From NCBI GenBank assembly GCA_963799045.1, contig CAWCVN010000005.1:620001-684000 (forward strand): a DNA stretch of 64,000 nucleotides. Reading direction: 5' to 3'. The notes beneath the pieces are model-generated. The model did not search any database and was not told the DNA's origin. It saw only the letters and a program-made list of their open reading frames with translations. Below are positions 7,218 to 16,656 of this stretch, piece after piece (position 1 is the stretch's first letter; every line of letters starts with the position of its first letter). Source of the DNA: DASRSS01 sp963799045. Its GTDB lineage: Bacteria; Actinomycetota; Actinomycetes; Mycobacteriales; Jatrophihabitantaceae. Both the position numbers and the translations under genes were made by a program.

Positions 7218-7904
7218 GTGAGCTCATCGCTGCCCGAGCGCATGCGCCAGGCCTGGCGGGAGGCGCGCGAGAACAATCCCAAGCCGCAGCCGGTGCCCCG
7301 CCGGCGTTTCGACACCTCCAGCTGGAGCGGCGCCCTGCTGCTGATGGCCGGCTTCACGGCCGTGCTGTGGATCGTGCAGGCCGTCAACGCCGCCGACGAC
7401 TACCGGCTCGACCGGTTCGGGATGCGGCCTCGGCAGGTCGACGGGCTGTGGGGGATCGTCACGCAGCCGTTTCTGTCCGGCGGGTACGACCAGCTGCTGT
7501 CCAACACGCTGCCGGTGCTGCTCGTGGGGTGGGCGCTGATGCTGTCCGGGCCGCGGGTCTGGGCCGTCGTGACCGCGGTCGTCGTTGTTGTCGGCGGAAC
7601 GGCCACCTGGCTGGTGGCGCCGCCCGGGCTCATCAGCGGCGCGAGCTCGCTGGTCTTCGGCTGGCTGGGCTACCTGATCGCGCGGGCCGCCTTCTCGCGC
7701 AGGCTGCGCTGGATCGTCACCGCCGTGGTCGTGCTGCTGTTCTTCGGGACGCTGCTGGGACAGCTGGTTCCCTCGCTGCACTCGCGCTCGCAGTGGCAGA
7801 CACACCTGTGCGGCTTCCTGGCCGGGGTCCTGCTCGGCGCGGTGCTGCATCCGCGGCGCCGCCCCCCGGCGCGCCGTGCGGCTTCGGCCCCGCCCGTATC
7901 CTGA
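7218..7904 (+). CDS. Rhomboid-family intramembrane serine protease
   Basis: A 228-residue polytopic membrane protein with a cytoplasmic N-terminus of about 35 residues and six predicted helices. The serine nucleophile is Ser143 in GASSLVFGW and the catalytic histidine is His196 in WQTHLCGFLAG. The oxyanion-type asparagine lies in LLSNTLPVLL. This matches the rhomboid family, which cleaves membrane proteins inside the bilayer; substrates are unknown. Position directly before murI equals Rv1337. The stop codon lies inside the -10 element of murI (7897-7902). Confidence 0.88.
   Translation: MSSSLPERMRQAWREARENNPKPQPVPRRRFDTSSWSGALLLMAGFTAVLWIVQAVNAADDYRLDRFGMRPRQVDGLWGIVTQPFLSGGYDQLLSNTLPVLLVGWALMLSGPRVWAVVTAVVVVVGGTATWLVAPPGLISGASSLVFGWLGYLIARAAFSRRLRWIVTAVVVLLFFGTLLGQLVPSLHSRSQWQTHLCGFLAGVLLGAVLHPRRRPPARRAASAPPVS
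7897..7902 (+). promoter_or_regulatory. -10 element, leaderless start of murI
   Basis: TATCCT, then GACCGG, then the GTG at 7909. The last base of the hexamer is the first base of the rhomboid TGA stop. Confidence 0.5.
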
Positions 7905-7908
7905 CCGG

Positions 7909-8769
7909 GTGAGCACCCCGGGGGCTGCGGGCCCGTACGCCGCCATCGGCATGATCGACTCCGGGGTCGGCGGCCTCACCGTGGCCCGGGCGGTGCTCGA
8001 CCAGCTTCCCCACGAGCAGCTGCGCTACGTCGGCGACACCGCCAACGGCCCGTACGGCCCCAAGCCGATCGCCGAGGTGCGCGCGCACGCCCTGGCCTTG
8101 ATGGACGACCTCGTGCGGACCGGGGTGAAGGCGCTGGTGATCGCTTGCAACTCGGCGAGCTCGGCGTGCCTGCGCGATGCGCGCGAGCGCTACGACGTGC
8201 CGGTCGTCGAGGTGATCCTGCCGGCGGTGCGCCGCGCGGTCGCCACCACCCGCAACGGGCGGATCGGCGTCATCGGCACCACGGCCACGATCACCAGCCG
8301 GGCCTACGAGGACGCGTTTGCGGCCGCGGACGGCGTCGAGGTGGTCAGCGCGGCGTGTCCGCAGTTCGCCGAGTTCGTCGAGCGCGGCACCACGAGCGGC
8401 CGCCAGCTGCTCGGTCTCGCGGAGTCCTACCTGGCGCCGCTGAACGCCGCGGGCGTCGACACGCTCGTGCTCGGCTGCACGCACTACCCGCTGCTCACCG
8501 GCCTGCTGCAGGTGGTGATGGGCGACTCGGTCACGCTGGTCTCCAGCGCGGAGGAGACCGCGAAGGACGTCTACAAAGTGCTCACGGCCGAGGGGCTGCT
8601 CCGTCCGGACGACGCGCCCGAGCCGCAGCACGAGTTCCGGACCACCGGAGCCTCGGAGCGTTTCGTGCGGCTCAGCCGGCGCTTCCTCGGGCCGGTCAGC
8701 CGACCCGGGGTGGCCGAGCCCGCGCCGGCACCTGAGACCAGTCCAGCCTACGGAGGTGTGCTGTCGTGA
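7909..8769 (+). CDS. murI: Glutamate racemase
   Basis: A 286-residue cofactor-independent racemase that makes D-glutamate for peptidoglycan. The signatures are IGMIDSGVGGLTVARA at the N-terminus, the first catalytic cysteine Cys80 in VIACNSASSA, and the second, Cys190, in LGCTHYPLLTG. Length and order fit the family. The GTG at 7909 is fixed by the upstream -10 element; there is no ribosome binding site. The C-terminal tail beyond residue 265 is low in conservation. It is flanked by the rhomboid gene and the Rv1339-like gene, as in mycobacteria. Confidence 0.95.
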   Translation: MSTPGAAGPYAAIGMIDSGVGGLTVARAVLDQLPHEQLRYVGDTANGPYGPKPIAEVRAHALALMDDLVRTGVKALVIACNSASSACLRDARERYDVPVVEVILPAVRRAVATTRNGRIGVIGTTATITSRAYEDAFAAADGVEVVSAACPQFAEFVERGTTSGRQLLGLAESYLAPLNAAGVDTLVLGCTHYPLLTGLLQVVMGDSVTLVSSAEETAKDVYKVLTAEGLLRPDDAPEPQHEFRTTGASERFVRLSRRFLGPVSRPGVAEPAPAPETSPAYGGVLS

Positions 8770-8815
8770 CCCCAGCGTTGCGGTCCTGTCCGTCTGCCAC
8801 GGGTGTGGGTGCGGC

Positions 8816-9577
8816 ATGAAGCTCACCGTGCTCGGCTGCTCCGGCAGCGTGCCGGGGCCGAGCTCGCCCGCGTCGGGCTACCTGGTCGAGGCGGAGGGCT
8901 ACAAGCTGCTGGTCGACCTCGGCAACGGCGCGTTCGGGGCGCTGCAACGCCACATCGAGCCGACCTCGGTGGACGCGATCGTGATCAGCCACCTGCACGC
9001 GGACCACTGGATCGACCTGACCTCCTACATCGTCGCGCTGCGGTACGGCTGCGGTGCCGGCTACCGGCTCGGCGGCCCGGAAGGGCGCATCCCGCTGATC
9101 GGCCCGGCGGGCACCCGGCACCGGTTGGAGGCCGCGTACGACCCGTTGGTGCGCAAGCTCTCGCTGCACGAGCTGTTCGGCTTCTCTACGGCGGCGGACA
9201 CCGAACTCGGCCCGTTCTCGCTGTCGTTCGCCGAGGTCAACCATCCGACGCCGACGTACGCGATGCGCATCAGCCATGGTGACCGCACCCTGGTGTACTC
9301 GGCCGACACCGGCGAGTGCGATGCGCTCGTCGACCTCGCCCAGGGCGCGGACGCGTTCCTGTGCGAGGCGTCCTTCGGCCCGGACGAGCTGTATGTGCCC
9401 GACCTGCACCTGACCGGGAAGCAGGCCGGCGAGCACGCCGACCGCGCCGGCGTCGAGCGGCTGATCATCACCCACGTTCCGCCGTGGACCTCGCCGCAGG
9501 TGCAGCTCGACGAGGCCGCGGTCGCCTTCCACGGCCCGGTCGAGCTGGCCGAACCCGACGGCGTCTACTGGATCTAA
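8816..9577 (+). CDS. Metallo-beta-lactamase-fold phosphodiesterase, Rv1339-like
   Basis: A 253-residue MBL-fold hydrolase. The metal motif HxHxDH is present as His59-Leu-His61-Ala-Asp63-His64, with further ligands in EVNHPTP, YSADTG and IITHVPP. In mycobacteria the positional homologue Rv1339 is an atypical class II cyclic-AMP phosphodiesterase. The same activity is likely here but is inferred from family and gene order. The ATG at 8816 gives the usual N-terminus MKLTVLGCSGS. In M. tuberculosis rph follows directly; here it is about 18.6 kb away. Confidence 0.88.
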   Translation: MKLTVLGCSGSVPGPSSPASGYLVEAEGYKLLVDLGNGAFGALQRHIEPTSVDAIVISHLHADHWIDLTSYIVALRYGCGAGYRLGGPEGRIPLIGPAGTRHRLEAAYDPLVRKLSLHELFGFSTAADTELGPFSLSFAEVNHPTPTYAMRISHGDRTLVYSADTGECDALVDLAQGADAFLCEASFGPDELYVPDLHLTGKQAGEHADRAGVERLIITHVPPWTSPQVQLDEAAVAFHGPVELAEPDGVYWI

Positions 9578-9592
9578 CCGCCCAATTCCCGC

Positions 9593-9660
9593 CGAGTGGT
9601 GCGTTAAGGCCCTGAGTGGCGCGATATTCATCGCCACTCGAAGGGGTAACGCACCACTCG
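9593..9660. terminator. Nested inverted repeat between convergent genes
   Basis: An outer perfect 14-bp inverted repeat (CGAGTGGTGCGTTA at 9593-9606 and TAACGCACCACTCG at 9647-9660) encloses an inner 8-bp stem (GAGTGGCG at 9614-9621 and CGCCACTC at 9632-9639). AGGCCCT and GAAGGGG form internal bulges. It lies between the MBL gene and the leftward GH5 gene, so bidirectional termination is the simplest role. Inner and outer arms are related in sequence, as in a duplicated palindrome. Confidence 0.75.
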
Positions 9661-9670
9661 CGTGGGCCGG

Positions 9671-11198
9671 TCAGCGCGCGGTGACGCGCACCGTCACCGC
9701 GGACACGCCGGGTCTCGACGCGACGAGCAGCGTCGGCGCGTTCGGTGCCGACACCACGTGCCCGCCGGTGACGCTCGCGGCGTAGCCGTTCGGGTACTGC
9801 ACGGCCGGCGTCGCGACCGCGGTGACCGAGCCCGCGGGGAAGGTCCCGCCGCCGGCGCGCGCCGTCGAGTACCGCAGGATGAACACGCCGCCGCTGGACG
9901 ACCACGAGGAGCGGGATGCCGGCGACCACCTGCGGGTAAGGCTCGGCCAGCACCGCCAGCTTCGCCTGGGCCACGTTCGACCCGGCCGGCGGCACCGACG
10001 GGTCGTACACCAGCGCCTGGCCGCTCGGTGACGAACTGGTCTTGTCGTTGCCGGTGTAGGCCCACTCCGTCCAGCCGAGCCTGTTGCGGTCGGCCAGCGC
10101 GACCATGTCGGCGAGGTTCGCCGAGTATCGGTGGTGGCCCCGAACTCGGTCATCAGCCACGGGACGCCGTGCCGGACTGCGAGTAGCGGCGTGCGGTCTG
10201 CACGCTGAGCGGGTCGAGCACGTTGCAGCCGAGGTTGGTCTGCAACTCGTCCTCGGTCGCGCAGTACACGTGGAAGGCGAGTCCGACGTTCGGGTCCTCG
10301 ACGGCGCCCAGGTGCGAGGTGTCCACGGTGGAGGACAGCACGTTGGGCTCGATCCAGACCGTCTTGGTCGGGTCCGCCGCGCGGATGGCGCCGGTGACCT
10401 TGCGGTAGAAGCCGGTCAGCCGCGCGTCGAAAGCGGGGCAGCCGAGCACCGGCACCGCGCAGGTCTCCCACCGCGTGCCCGGCCACGGCTCGTTCATCAG
10501 CTCGTAGCCGAGCACCGAGCGCGAGCCGGCGAAGTACGCCGCGACGTGCTTCCAGGCAGCGGCGTAGTGGTCCTGGAGCCCGACGCCGTCGGGCGCGGGC
10601 GCGTTGTGCCAGAACGCGTCCCAGGCGTGGTCCTCGGCGGCGTTGCCGAAATAGTTGCCGGGGAAGCCGAGCGCCGGGTTGGGCAGGCTGCCGTCCGCAC
10701 CGCCCAGGCCGGTGCGCCCTCGCCCTGGAACCGCTCGTTGTACAGGTCCTGGTGGAAGTCGAGGATCGAGACGATGCCGTGCGCCGCGAGCGTGTCGACT
10801 GTGCCGGCGACCGAGACCAGGTAGCCGTCGTCGTACACGCCGGGCTGGGGTTCGACCCCGGCCCAGATGACGCCGACGCGCACGGCGTCGAAGCCGTTGT
10901 CGGCCAGGAACGCCGCGTCGTCGGCGCCGAAGCCGTCCCGGCCCGGCTCGTACGGCGGGATCTTGTAGACCTGGTTGACGCCGTGCAGCACGACGACCCG
11001 CCCCGCGGCGTCGGTGATCCACCGCCCGCTGTGTCCGAGCGGAAGCGCGGCGCCGGCAGCCTCGGCGCCCGCCGGCGGGCCGGCCGCCGAGGGGGCGGCA
11101 CCGTCGGTCAGACCGAGGGCCCCGGCGGCCAGTCCGGCGGCCAGCGTGGCCAGCCAGCGGCGCGTCCGGGACCGGCGCGGAGCGGGTGGAGTGCGCAT
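9671..11198 (-). pseudogene. Endoglycoceramidase-like GH5 glycoside hydrolase, broken by about four frameshifts
   Basis: Read across frames this is a secreted GH5 enzyme of about 509 residues. It has an N-terminal signal peptide with many arginines, GVNQVYKIPPYEP, ILDFHQDLYNERFQGEG, FPGNYFGNAAEDHAWD, the acid/base region LMNEPWPG, the nucleophile region LMTEFGA, and a C-terminal beta domain ending VTVRVTAR. This order resembles bacterial endoglycoceramidases, which release the glycan from glycosphingolipids. The frame changes near 10700, 10172, 10128 and 9921. Similarity is continuous across each break, so sequencing error is as likely as true decay. The ATG at 11198 has an AGGAGG site 7 nt upstream. 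It is divergent from the TetR gene. Confidence 0.75.
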
Positions 11199-11381
11199 GC
11201 CGGTGCCTCCTGCGGGACATGAGTCGATCTTGTGAGCGACGGCCCCACGCTAGAACAGGTTCTATGCCCGGCCAAGTCGAGGTCATCTGCGCGTGAACTC
11301 GGCAGGAGGTGTCGGTCTGCTCCGGCCGCCCACCCGGTCGACCGCGGGGGAGCCCTCGTTTGCGTGTGCGGCCCGGAGCCT

Positions 11382-11400
11382 TGTTGACTGTCGGCCAACA
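11382..11400. promoter_or_regulatory. Inverted repeat, candidate TetR operator
   Basis: TGTTGAC - 5 bp - GCCAACA, a 6/7 inverted repeat 16 bp before the tetR start. It overlaps a TTGACT (-35-like, 11384-11389) sequence. Autorepression, possibly with control of the divergent GH5 gene, is inferred. Confidence 0.45.
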
Positions 11401-11415
11401 CGCGATGATAGAGCC

Positions 11416-12204
11416 GTGACCACGCTCGACGCCCCACGCCGGCGCCGCCTCGGCCCGGACCAGCGGCGCGAGCAGATCCTCGCGTGCGCCGTGCGGCTGT
11501 TCGGCGAACGCCCCTACGCGGCCGTCTCGACCACCGACATCGCCACCGAAGCCGGCGTGGCCCGCGGCCTGCTCAATCACTACTTCGGGACCAAGCGCGA
11601 CCTGTACCTCGAGGTGGTGCGGCGCATGGTGACCTTCCCGGACGTCACCGACGTGCTGCCGCCCGACGGCACCGTGCACGAACGCGTCGCGGCCAGCGTC
11701 AGCTGGTTCCTGGACGCGATCGCCGTGCACGGCCGCACCTTCGTCGCCGTGATCGGCGCGGAGGGGGTCGGCGCCGACCCGGAGGTCGAGCGGATCCTCG
11801 CGGCGGCCGACGACGTGGCGGCCGGCAAGGTGCTGGAGGCGATCGGCATGCCCGAGCGGGACCGGCGCGGTGAGCACGTCGCGGTGGTCCGCGCCTACGG
11901 CGGGCTGGTGAAGGCCGCGATCCGCGAGTGGATCGACCGGGGCTCGCTCGAGCGCGAGCAGGTGCACGAGCTGCTCAGCCGCGCGCTGGTCGCGATCGTC
12001 GAAGACGTGTTGCCGGGCGGGGCTGAGCCGCCTGCGGGCGGCCAGCCGCCGCAGGAAGCTCAACCGAACCGCCGGGTGCTGTTGTCGACGTTGGTGTCGA
12101 CCAGGCAGATCGATTGCCAGGTCCCGAGCTGGAGCCGGCCGGACACGACCGGCACCGTGATCGACGGCGCGAGGAACGCCGGCAGCACGTGGTCGCGGCC
12201 GTGA
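11416..12204 (+). CDS. TetR/AcrR-family transcriptional regulator
   Basis: A 262-residue regulator. The N-terminal helix-turn-helix is clear: RREQILACAVRLFGE, then VSTTDIATEAGVARGLLNHYFGTKRDLYLEVV (about 23-65). The ligand-binding domain follows. Typical TetR proteins end near EDVLPG (about residue 205). The last 55 residues are rich in Ser/Pro/Thr and lie antisense to the yjbQ gene, so the true 3' end may be earlier and hidden by a frameshift. The GTG at 11416 opens the protein with no ribosome binding site. Divergent position suggests it controls the GH5 gene. Confidence 0.8.
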   Translation: MTTLDAPRRRRLGPDQRREQILACAVRLFGERPYAAVSTTDIATEAGVARGLLNHYFGTKRDLYLEVVRRMVTFPDVTDVLPPDGTVHERVAASVSWFLDAIAVHGRTFVAVIGAEGVGADPEVERILAAADDVAAGKVLEAIGMPERDRRGEHVAVVRAYGGLVKAAIREWIDRGSLEREQVHELLSRALVAIVEDVLPGGAEPPAGGQPPQEAQPNRRVLLSTLVSTRQIDCQVPSWSRPDTTGTVIDGARNAGSTWSRP

Positions 12205-12458
12205 CCCGGCGATCCGTGCCGGTGCCGCCACCGGGCCGAGCGGGGCAGCAGGTCGTCGATCGCGGCCAGCAGGTCGTCGTCGCTGCCAGCACCGGTCTCC
12301 ATGATCGCCACGCCGGCGGTCGCGTGCGGCACGAAGACGTTCACCAGACCGGCGTCGGTGTCGGTCGTGCGTTCGCGCACGAATCGTTCGCATTCGGCGG
12401 TCAGGTCGTGCACGGTGGGCCGGCCGCCGGTCGTGATCTCGATCGTTTCGCTGTGCAT
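12060..12458 (-). CDS. YjbQ/UPF0047-family protein
   Basis: A 132-residue protein of the YjbQ (UPF0047) family; some members have weak thiamin-phosphate-synthase-like activity, but the cellular role is unsettled. The conserved metal-site region VFVPHATAGVAIMETGAG and HVLPAFLAPSITVPV, followed by LGTWQSICLVDTNVDN, is visible. The end reads NSTRRFG then stop. One extra base in that GGCGG run would give TRRVRLSFL, the usual family ending, so a one-base deletion near 12075 is likely. It converges on, and overlaps, the TetR frame. Confidence 0.8.
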   Translation of the reverse strand: MHSETIEITTGGRPTVHDLTAECERFVRERTTDTDAGLVNVFVPHATAGVAIMETGAGSDDDLLAAIDDLLPRSARWRHRHGSPGHGRDHVLPAFLAPSITVPVVSGRLQLGTWQSICLVDTNVDNSTRRFG

Positions 12459-12506
12459 GGCTCCATCCTGCCGCGCCGCTCGGGCGGATCGGCTGGCCGG
12501 GCGTGC

Positions 12507-12512
12507 GAGAGT
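12507..12512 (+). promoter_or_regulatory. -10-like element for the AfsR-type regulator
   Basis: GAGAGT, then GGTCGG, then the GTG at 12519. Layout is as upstream of murI. Confidence 0.35.
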
Positions 12513-12518
12513 GGTCGG

Positions 12519-15500
12519 GTGCAGGTGGGCATTCTCGGGCCGTTGGAGCTCCGAGTAGACGACGGGCGCCTGATCGAGGTCGCGGGCGCCCGGCTGCGGG
12601 CGCTGGTCGGCCGGCTGGCGCTCGCGGCCGGTCGGCCGGTCTCGGTGCGCGCACTCGTCGACGCCGTGTGGGGCGACCGCCCGCCCTCCGACGAGGCCAA
12701 CGCGTTGCAGACCCTCGTCTCCCGGCTGCGCCGAGCTGTCGGGGACGCGAGTGCCGTGGGCCAGTCGCCGGCCGGATACCGGCTGGCGGTCGGCCCGACG
12801 ACATCGACGCCTGCCGGTTCCAACGGCTCGCCGCGGAGGGGTCGGCCGCGATGCGCGCCGGTGACCCGCGCTCTGCCGCCGGCAGGTTCGACGAAGCGCT
12901 GGCGCTGTGGCGCGGCCCGGCGCTGACCGACCTGGGCGGCTCGGCCGAGGCGGACGCGGCCCGGCTGGACGAGCTGCGCCTCGCGGTGCGGCTGGACCGT
13001 ATCGAGGCCAACCTTGCGCTCGGCAACCCGGCCGGAGCGGTGGCCGAACTGGAGACCCGCGCCGCCGACACCCCGCTGGACGAACGAGTCGCGGGCCTGG
13101 CCATGCGCGCGCTGGCGGCGACCGGTCGGCAGGCCGACGCGCTGGCGGTGTACGAGCGGCTGCGCGCCCGGCTCGCCGACGAGCTCGGTGTCGATCCCTC
13201 GGCGCAGCTGCAGGCGACTCACCTGGCGGCGCTGCGCGGCGAGCTGGGCTCGGCGCCCGCCGCGCAGTCCGGCCCGCCCGCGGCCGACGAGGTGGAGCCC
13301 GCCCCGCGCACCAATCTCAAGGCCCAGCTGACCAGCTTCGTCGGCCGCGACGACGAGGTGGCCCGCATCGGGAAGTCGCTGGAGCTGAACCGGCTGGTCA
13401 CGCTGGTGGGCCCCGGCGGCGCCGGGAAGACCCGGTTGGCGGCCGAGGCCGCCGGGACCATCATCGGCACGAGCGCCCCGGACGGCATCTGGCTGGTCGA
13501 GCTGGCGCCCGTGAGCGACGCGGCCCTGCTTGCGCAGACGGTGCTCGGTTCACTCGGCGTGCGCGAGGCGCACCTGCTCGACCGGCGCACCCAGCTGTCG
13601 GCCCGCGACGCCATGAGCCGCCTGCTCGAGACGCTTGCCGACAAGGACGCGATCCTGATCCTGGACAACTGCGAGCACCTGGTCGAGGCGAGCGCTCGGC
13701 TCGCGGACCACCTGCTGGCCCAGTGCCCGAAGCTGCGGATGCTCACCACCAGCAGGGAGCCGCTGGGTATCTTCGGCGAGGCCCTGCTCGTCGTCGCCCC
13801 GCTCGGGCTGCCCGAGGCCAGCGCGGGCAGCGGCGAGGCGCTGGAGTACCCGGCCGTGCGGCTGTTCGCCGACCGCGCCTCGGCCGTCGCCCCCGAGTTC
13901 ACCGTCGACGACACGAACATCGCCACGATCATCGAGATCGTGCGGCGGCTCGACGGCCTGCCGCTCGCGATCGAGCTGGCCGCTGCCCGGCTGCGCGGTA
14001 TGCCTCTGGCCGACATCGCCGCGCGGCTGACCGACCGGTTCCGTCTGCTGACGGGCGGCAGCAGGACCGCACTGCCGCGACACCGCACCCTGCGTGCCGT
14101 CGTCGAGTGGAGTTGGGACCTGCTCGAGCCGGCCGAACGCGCACTCGTCGAGCGGCTCGCCGTCTTCCCGGCGGGGGTGACGGTCACCAGTGCGAGCGCC
14201 GTCTGTTCCGACGAGCAGGTGCCTGCGGAGGACGTCGCTGACCTGCTCAGCGCGCTGGTCGACAAGTCGTTGCTGCAGCCGGTCGGTGCGGATTGGGGAT
14301 CTCCGAGCTCACGGGGACGGCTGCGGATGCTGGAGACGATTCGCGAGTACGGCATCGAACGCGTCGACGAGCGCGGCGAGCTCGCCGAGCTGCGGCGCAG
14401 GCACGCCGACTATTTCGCCGACCTACTGCGCCGGGCCCAGCCGTACCTGGTCAGCGCCGACCAGCTGCCGTGGTTCGCGACCCTACGGGCCGAGCGGGAC
14501 AACATCCTCGCAGCCGCGCGCTTCCGCGCCGACAGCGGCGACGTCAACGGCGCCCTGGAGATCGGGCTGATCCTCGGCGGGTTCGCGATGCTGCTGGGCA
14601 ACCACTCCGAGGTGCCGCTGCTGGTCGGCGCCGCCATGGACCGGCTGGGCGAGGCCGACGCGCAGCTGCGCTGGCTGGCCGAGGCGATGTACACCATGAA
14701 CTCGGTGATGGGCACCGTGGACGGTGCGGGCCAGGACCCGGAGACGGCGATGGCGCGGATGCGCGAGATCTGCGAGCACCTGGACGTCATCCAGATCGAC
14801 TGGCACCCGCTGGTGCCGCTGCTCAAGGTCGCCGTGGCGTACTTCTCCGGAGATCTCGAACGGGCCGATCGCTACGTCAGCGAGGCGCTCGCCGGCCCCG
14901 ATCCGTGGACCGTGGCGTCGGTGCTGATGTTCCGGGGCAGCCTGGCGGAGAACGCGGGCGACATCGGCGGCGTGCGGGCCGACATCACGGCGGCGCTGGG
15001 GGCCTTCCGGGGGCTCGGGGAGCGCTGGGGGATGGCGAGCACGCTGCGCGCGATGGCGCTGCTGCACACCTACGACGGCGACCTGCCGGCGGCGGAGGCC
15101 GCCTATCACGAAGCGCTCGGGCTGATGGCCGAGATGGGCTCCCGCGACGACGAGGGGTTCCTGCGGGTCCGGCTGGCCGATCTGCGACTGCGGCAAGGTG
15201 ACCTCGACGGTGCCAGGGAGCAGCTGCGCCTGGCCAGAGTGGCGGCCGAGCAGTCCGGCTCGGTCATGGAGATGGCGTTCATGCTGTCCATGACCGCGGC
15301 GATCGAGCGCGAGTGCGGGAACCTGCCGCGGGCCCGCGAACTCCAGGCCGAGGTGACCCGGCGGGTCGCTTCCGTCCCGCTCGGCCACCCGCTGCACGGT
15401 CACCTGTATGCCACGACGCTGGCGACGAGCGCCGATGCCGCGTTGCGCGACGGAGACACCGACCTCGCACGGACCATCCTCGAGCGGGCGCTCGCAGCTG

Positions 15501-15769
15501 CGCTCGGCACCGACGACATGCCGATCGTGGCCAACGTCGCCGTGGCGATCGCCGAGCTGACCGCGGACGAGGGCGATGCCGAACTGGCTGCGCGGCGGCT
15601 CGGCGCGGCGGCGACCCTGCGCGGTGCGGATGACCCGACCGCGCTTGACATCTCGCGGCTGACCGCTCGGCTCACGCAGGCGCTGGGCGAGGCCGGCTTC
15701 GCCCGGTCGTACCGAGAAGGCCGCGGGCTGGATCGGGAGGGCGCGCTGGCCGTCCTCGACTTCGCCTGA
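12519..15769 (+). CDS. AfsR/SARP-type BTAD regulator with NTPase and TPR domains (one frameshift)
   Basis: About 1083 residues read across one frame break. It starts with an OmpR-type winged helix (VQVGILGPLELRVDD to about 90). A bacterial transcriptional activator domain follows (about 95-240, containing ALALWRGPALTDLGG). The NB-ARC-like NTPase has P-loop GPGGAGKTRLA, Walker B ILILDNCEHL and TTSREPLG. The last 400 residues are alpha-helical TPR-like repeats. Such proteins activate secondary-metabolism or stress genes. The frame changes at about 12793-12797 in GGCCCGACG; one added C restores PDDIDACRFQRL. No biosynthetic cluster is seen next to it; the downstream exporter is convergent. Confidence 0.85.
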
Positions 15770-15792
15770 CGACCCGGCGCCGCCAGCCCGGT

Positions 15793-16656
15793 TCAGACGC
15801 GACGCCGGTAGGCCCGCATCGCCAGCGGCACGAACACCACCAGCAAGCCGACCATCCACAACAGCGTCGCGCCGACGTGTCCGGCGACCGGGCCGCCGAC
15901 CAGAAGCCCGCGGACGACGCCCACCAGCTGGGAGATTGGATTCACCTTCACGAAGGCCTGCAACCAGCCCGGCATGGTGGTGGTCGGCACGAATGCGTTG
16001 CTGCCGAACGACAGCGGCAGGATCAGCAGGAACATGATTCCCTGGACCGCTCCGGACGTCCGGGCCTTCATCCCGACGTACACCGAGATCCAGCAGAAGC
16101 ACAGCGCGAACGCGATCGACAGCGTGACCGCGGCGAGCAGGGCCGGCGGGTTGGTGCCGATCCGGAAGCCGATCACGTAGCCGAAGCCCACGAAGATCAC
16201 GGTGACCAGCAGGTAGCGGAAGAAGTCGGCGAGCACGGCGCCCACGAGCGGTGCCGACCGGGCGATCGGGAGCGACCGGAAGCGGTCGAACACGCCCTTC
16301 TCGATGTCTGCGTTCAGGTTCTGGCCCAGTGCGACCGAGCCCATCGCGATGCCCTGGGCCAGCAACCCCGGCAGCAGGAACTCCAGGTAGTCGTGCCGTG
16401 TCCCTCCGTGCAGGCCGCCTCCGATCGCGCCGCCGAAGACGTACACGAACAGCAGCAGGAAGATGATCGGCTGGACCGTGACATCGATCAATTGCTCTGG
16501 GGTGCGCAGCGTCTTGATCAGGTTCCGTTTGGCCAGCACCAGCGCGTGGCGCAGCCGGCGCATGCCCGGCGTCAGCTGGGTCGGTGGGGGCGTGACCATC
16601 TCGCCTGCCGGGGGCTTCTCGCTCATGATCGTCGCGCTGCTCGTCGGGGTGTTCAT
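15793..16656 (-). CDS. ABC-2 type exporter permease, DrrB-like
   Basis: A 287-residue ABC-2 permease with six predicted helices after a 45-residue cytoplasmic tail. Helix regions are near PIIFLLLFVYVFGG, YLLVTVIFVGFGYVI, FALCFCWISVYVG, GIMFLLILPLSFG and LLWMVGLLVVFVPLA. The segment FRSLPIARSAPLVGAVLAD is typical of daunorubicin-resistance (DrrB) permeases. The ATG overlaps the ATPase stop by 4 bp (ATGA), so the pair is one translationally coupled unit. Likely role: export of a hydrophobic compound or lipid; substrate unknown. Confidence 0.9.
   Translation of the reverse strand: MNTPTSSATIMSEKPPAGEMVTPPPTQLTPGMRRLRHALVLAKRNLIKTLRTPEQLIDVTVQPIIFLLLFVYVFGGAIGGGLHGGTRHDYLEFLLPGLLAQGIAMGSVALGQNLNADIEKGVFDRFRSLPIARSAPLVGAVLADFFRYLLVTVIFVGFGYVIGFRIGTNPPALLAAVTLSIAFALCFCWISVYVGMKARTSGAVQGIMFLLILPLSFGSNAFVPTTTMPGWLQAFVKVNPISQLVGVVRGLLVGGPVAGHVGATLLWMVGLLVVFVPLAMRAYRRRV

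Noticed and set aside
12519..15769. Secondary-metabolite cluster next to the AfsR/BTAD-type regulator
   Set aside because: Flanking genes are a YjbQ protein and an ABC exporter pair; no synthase or tailoring enzyme cluster is present.
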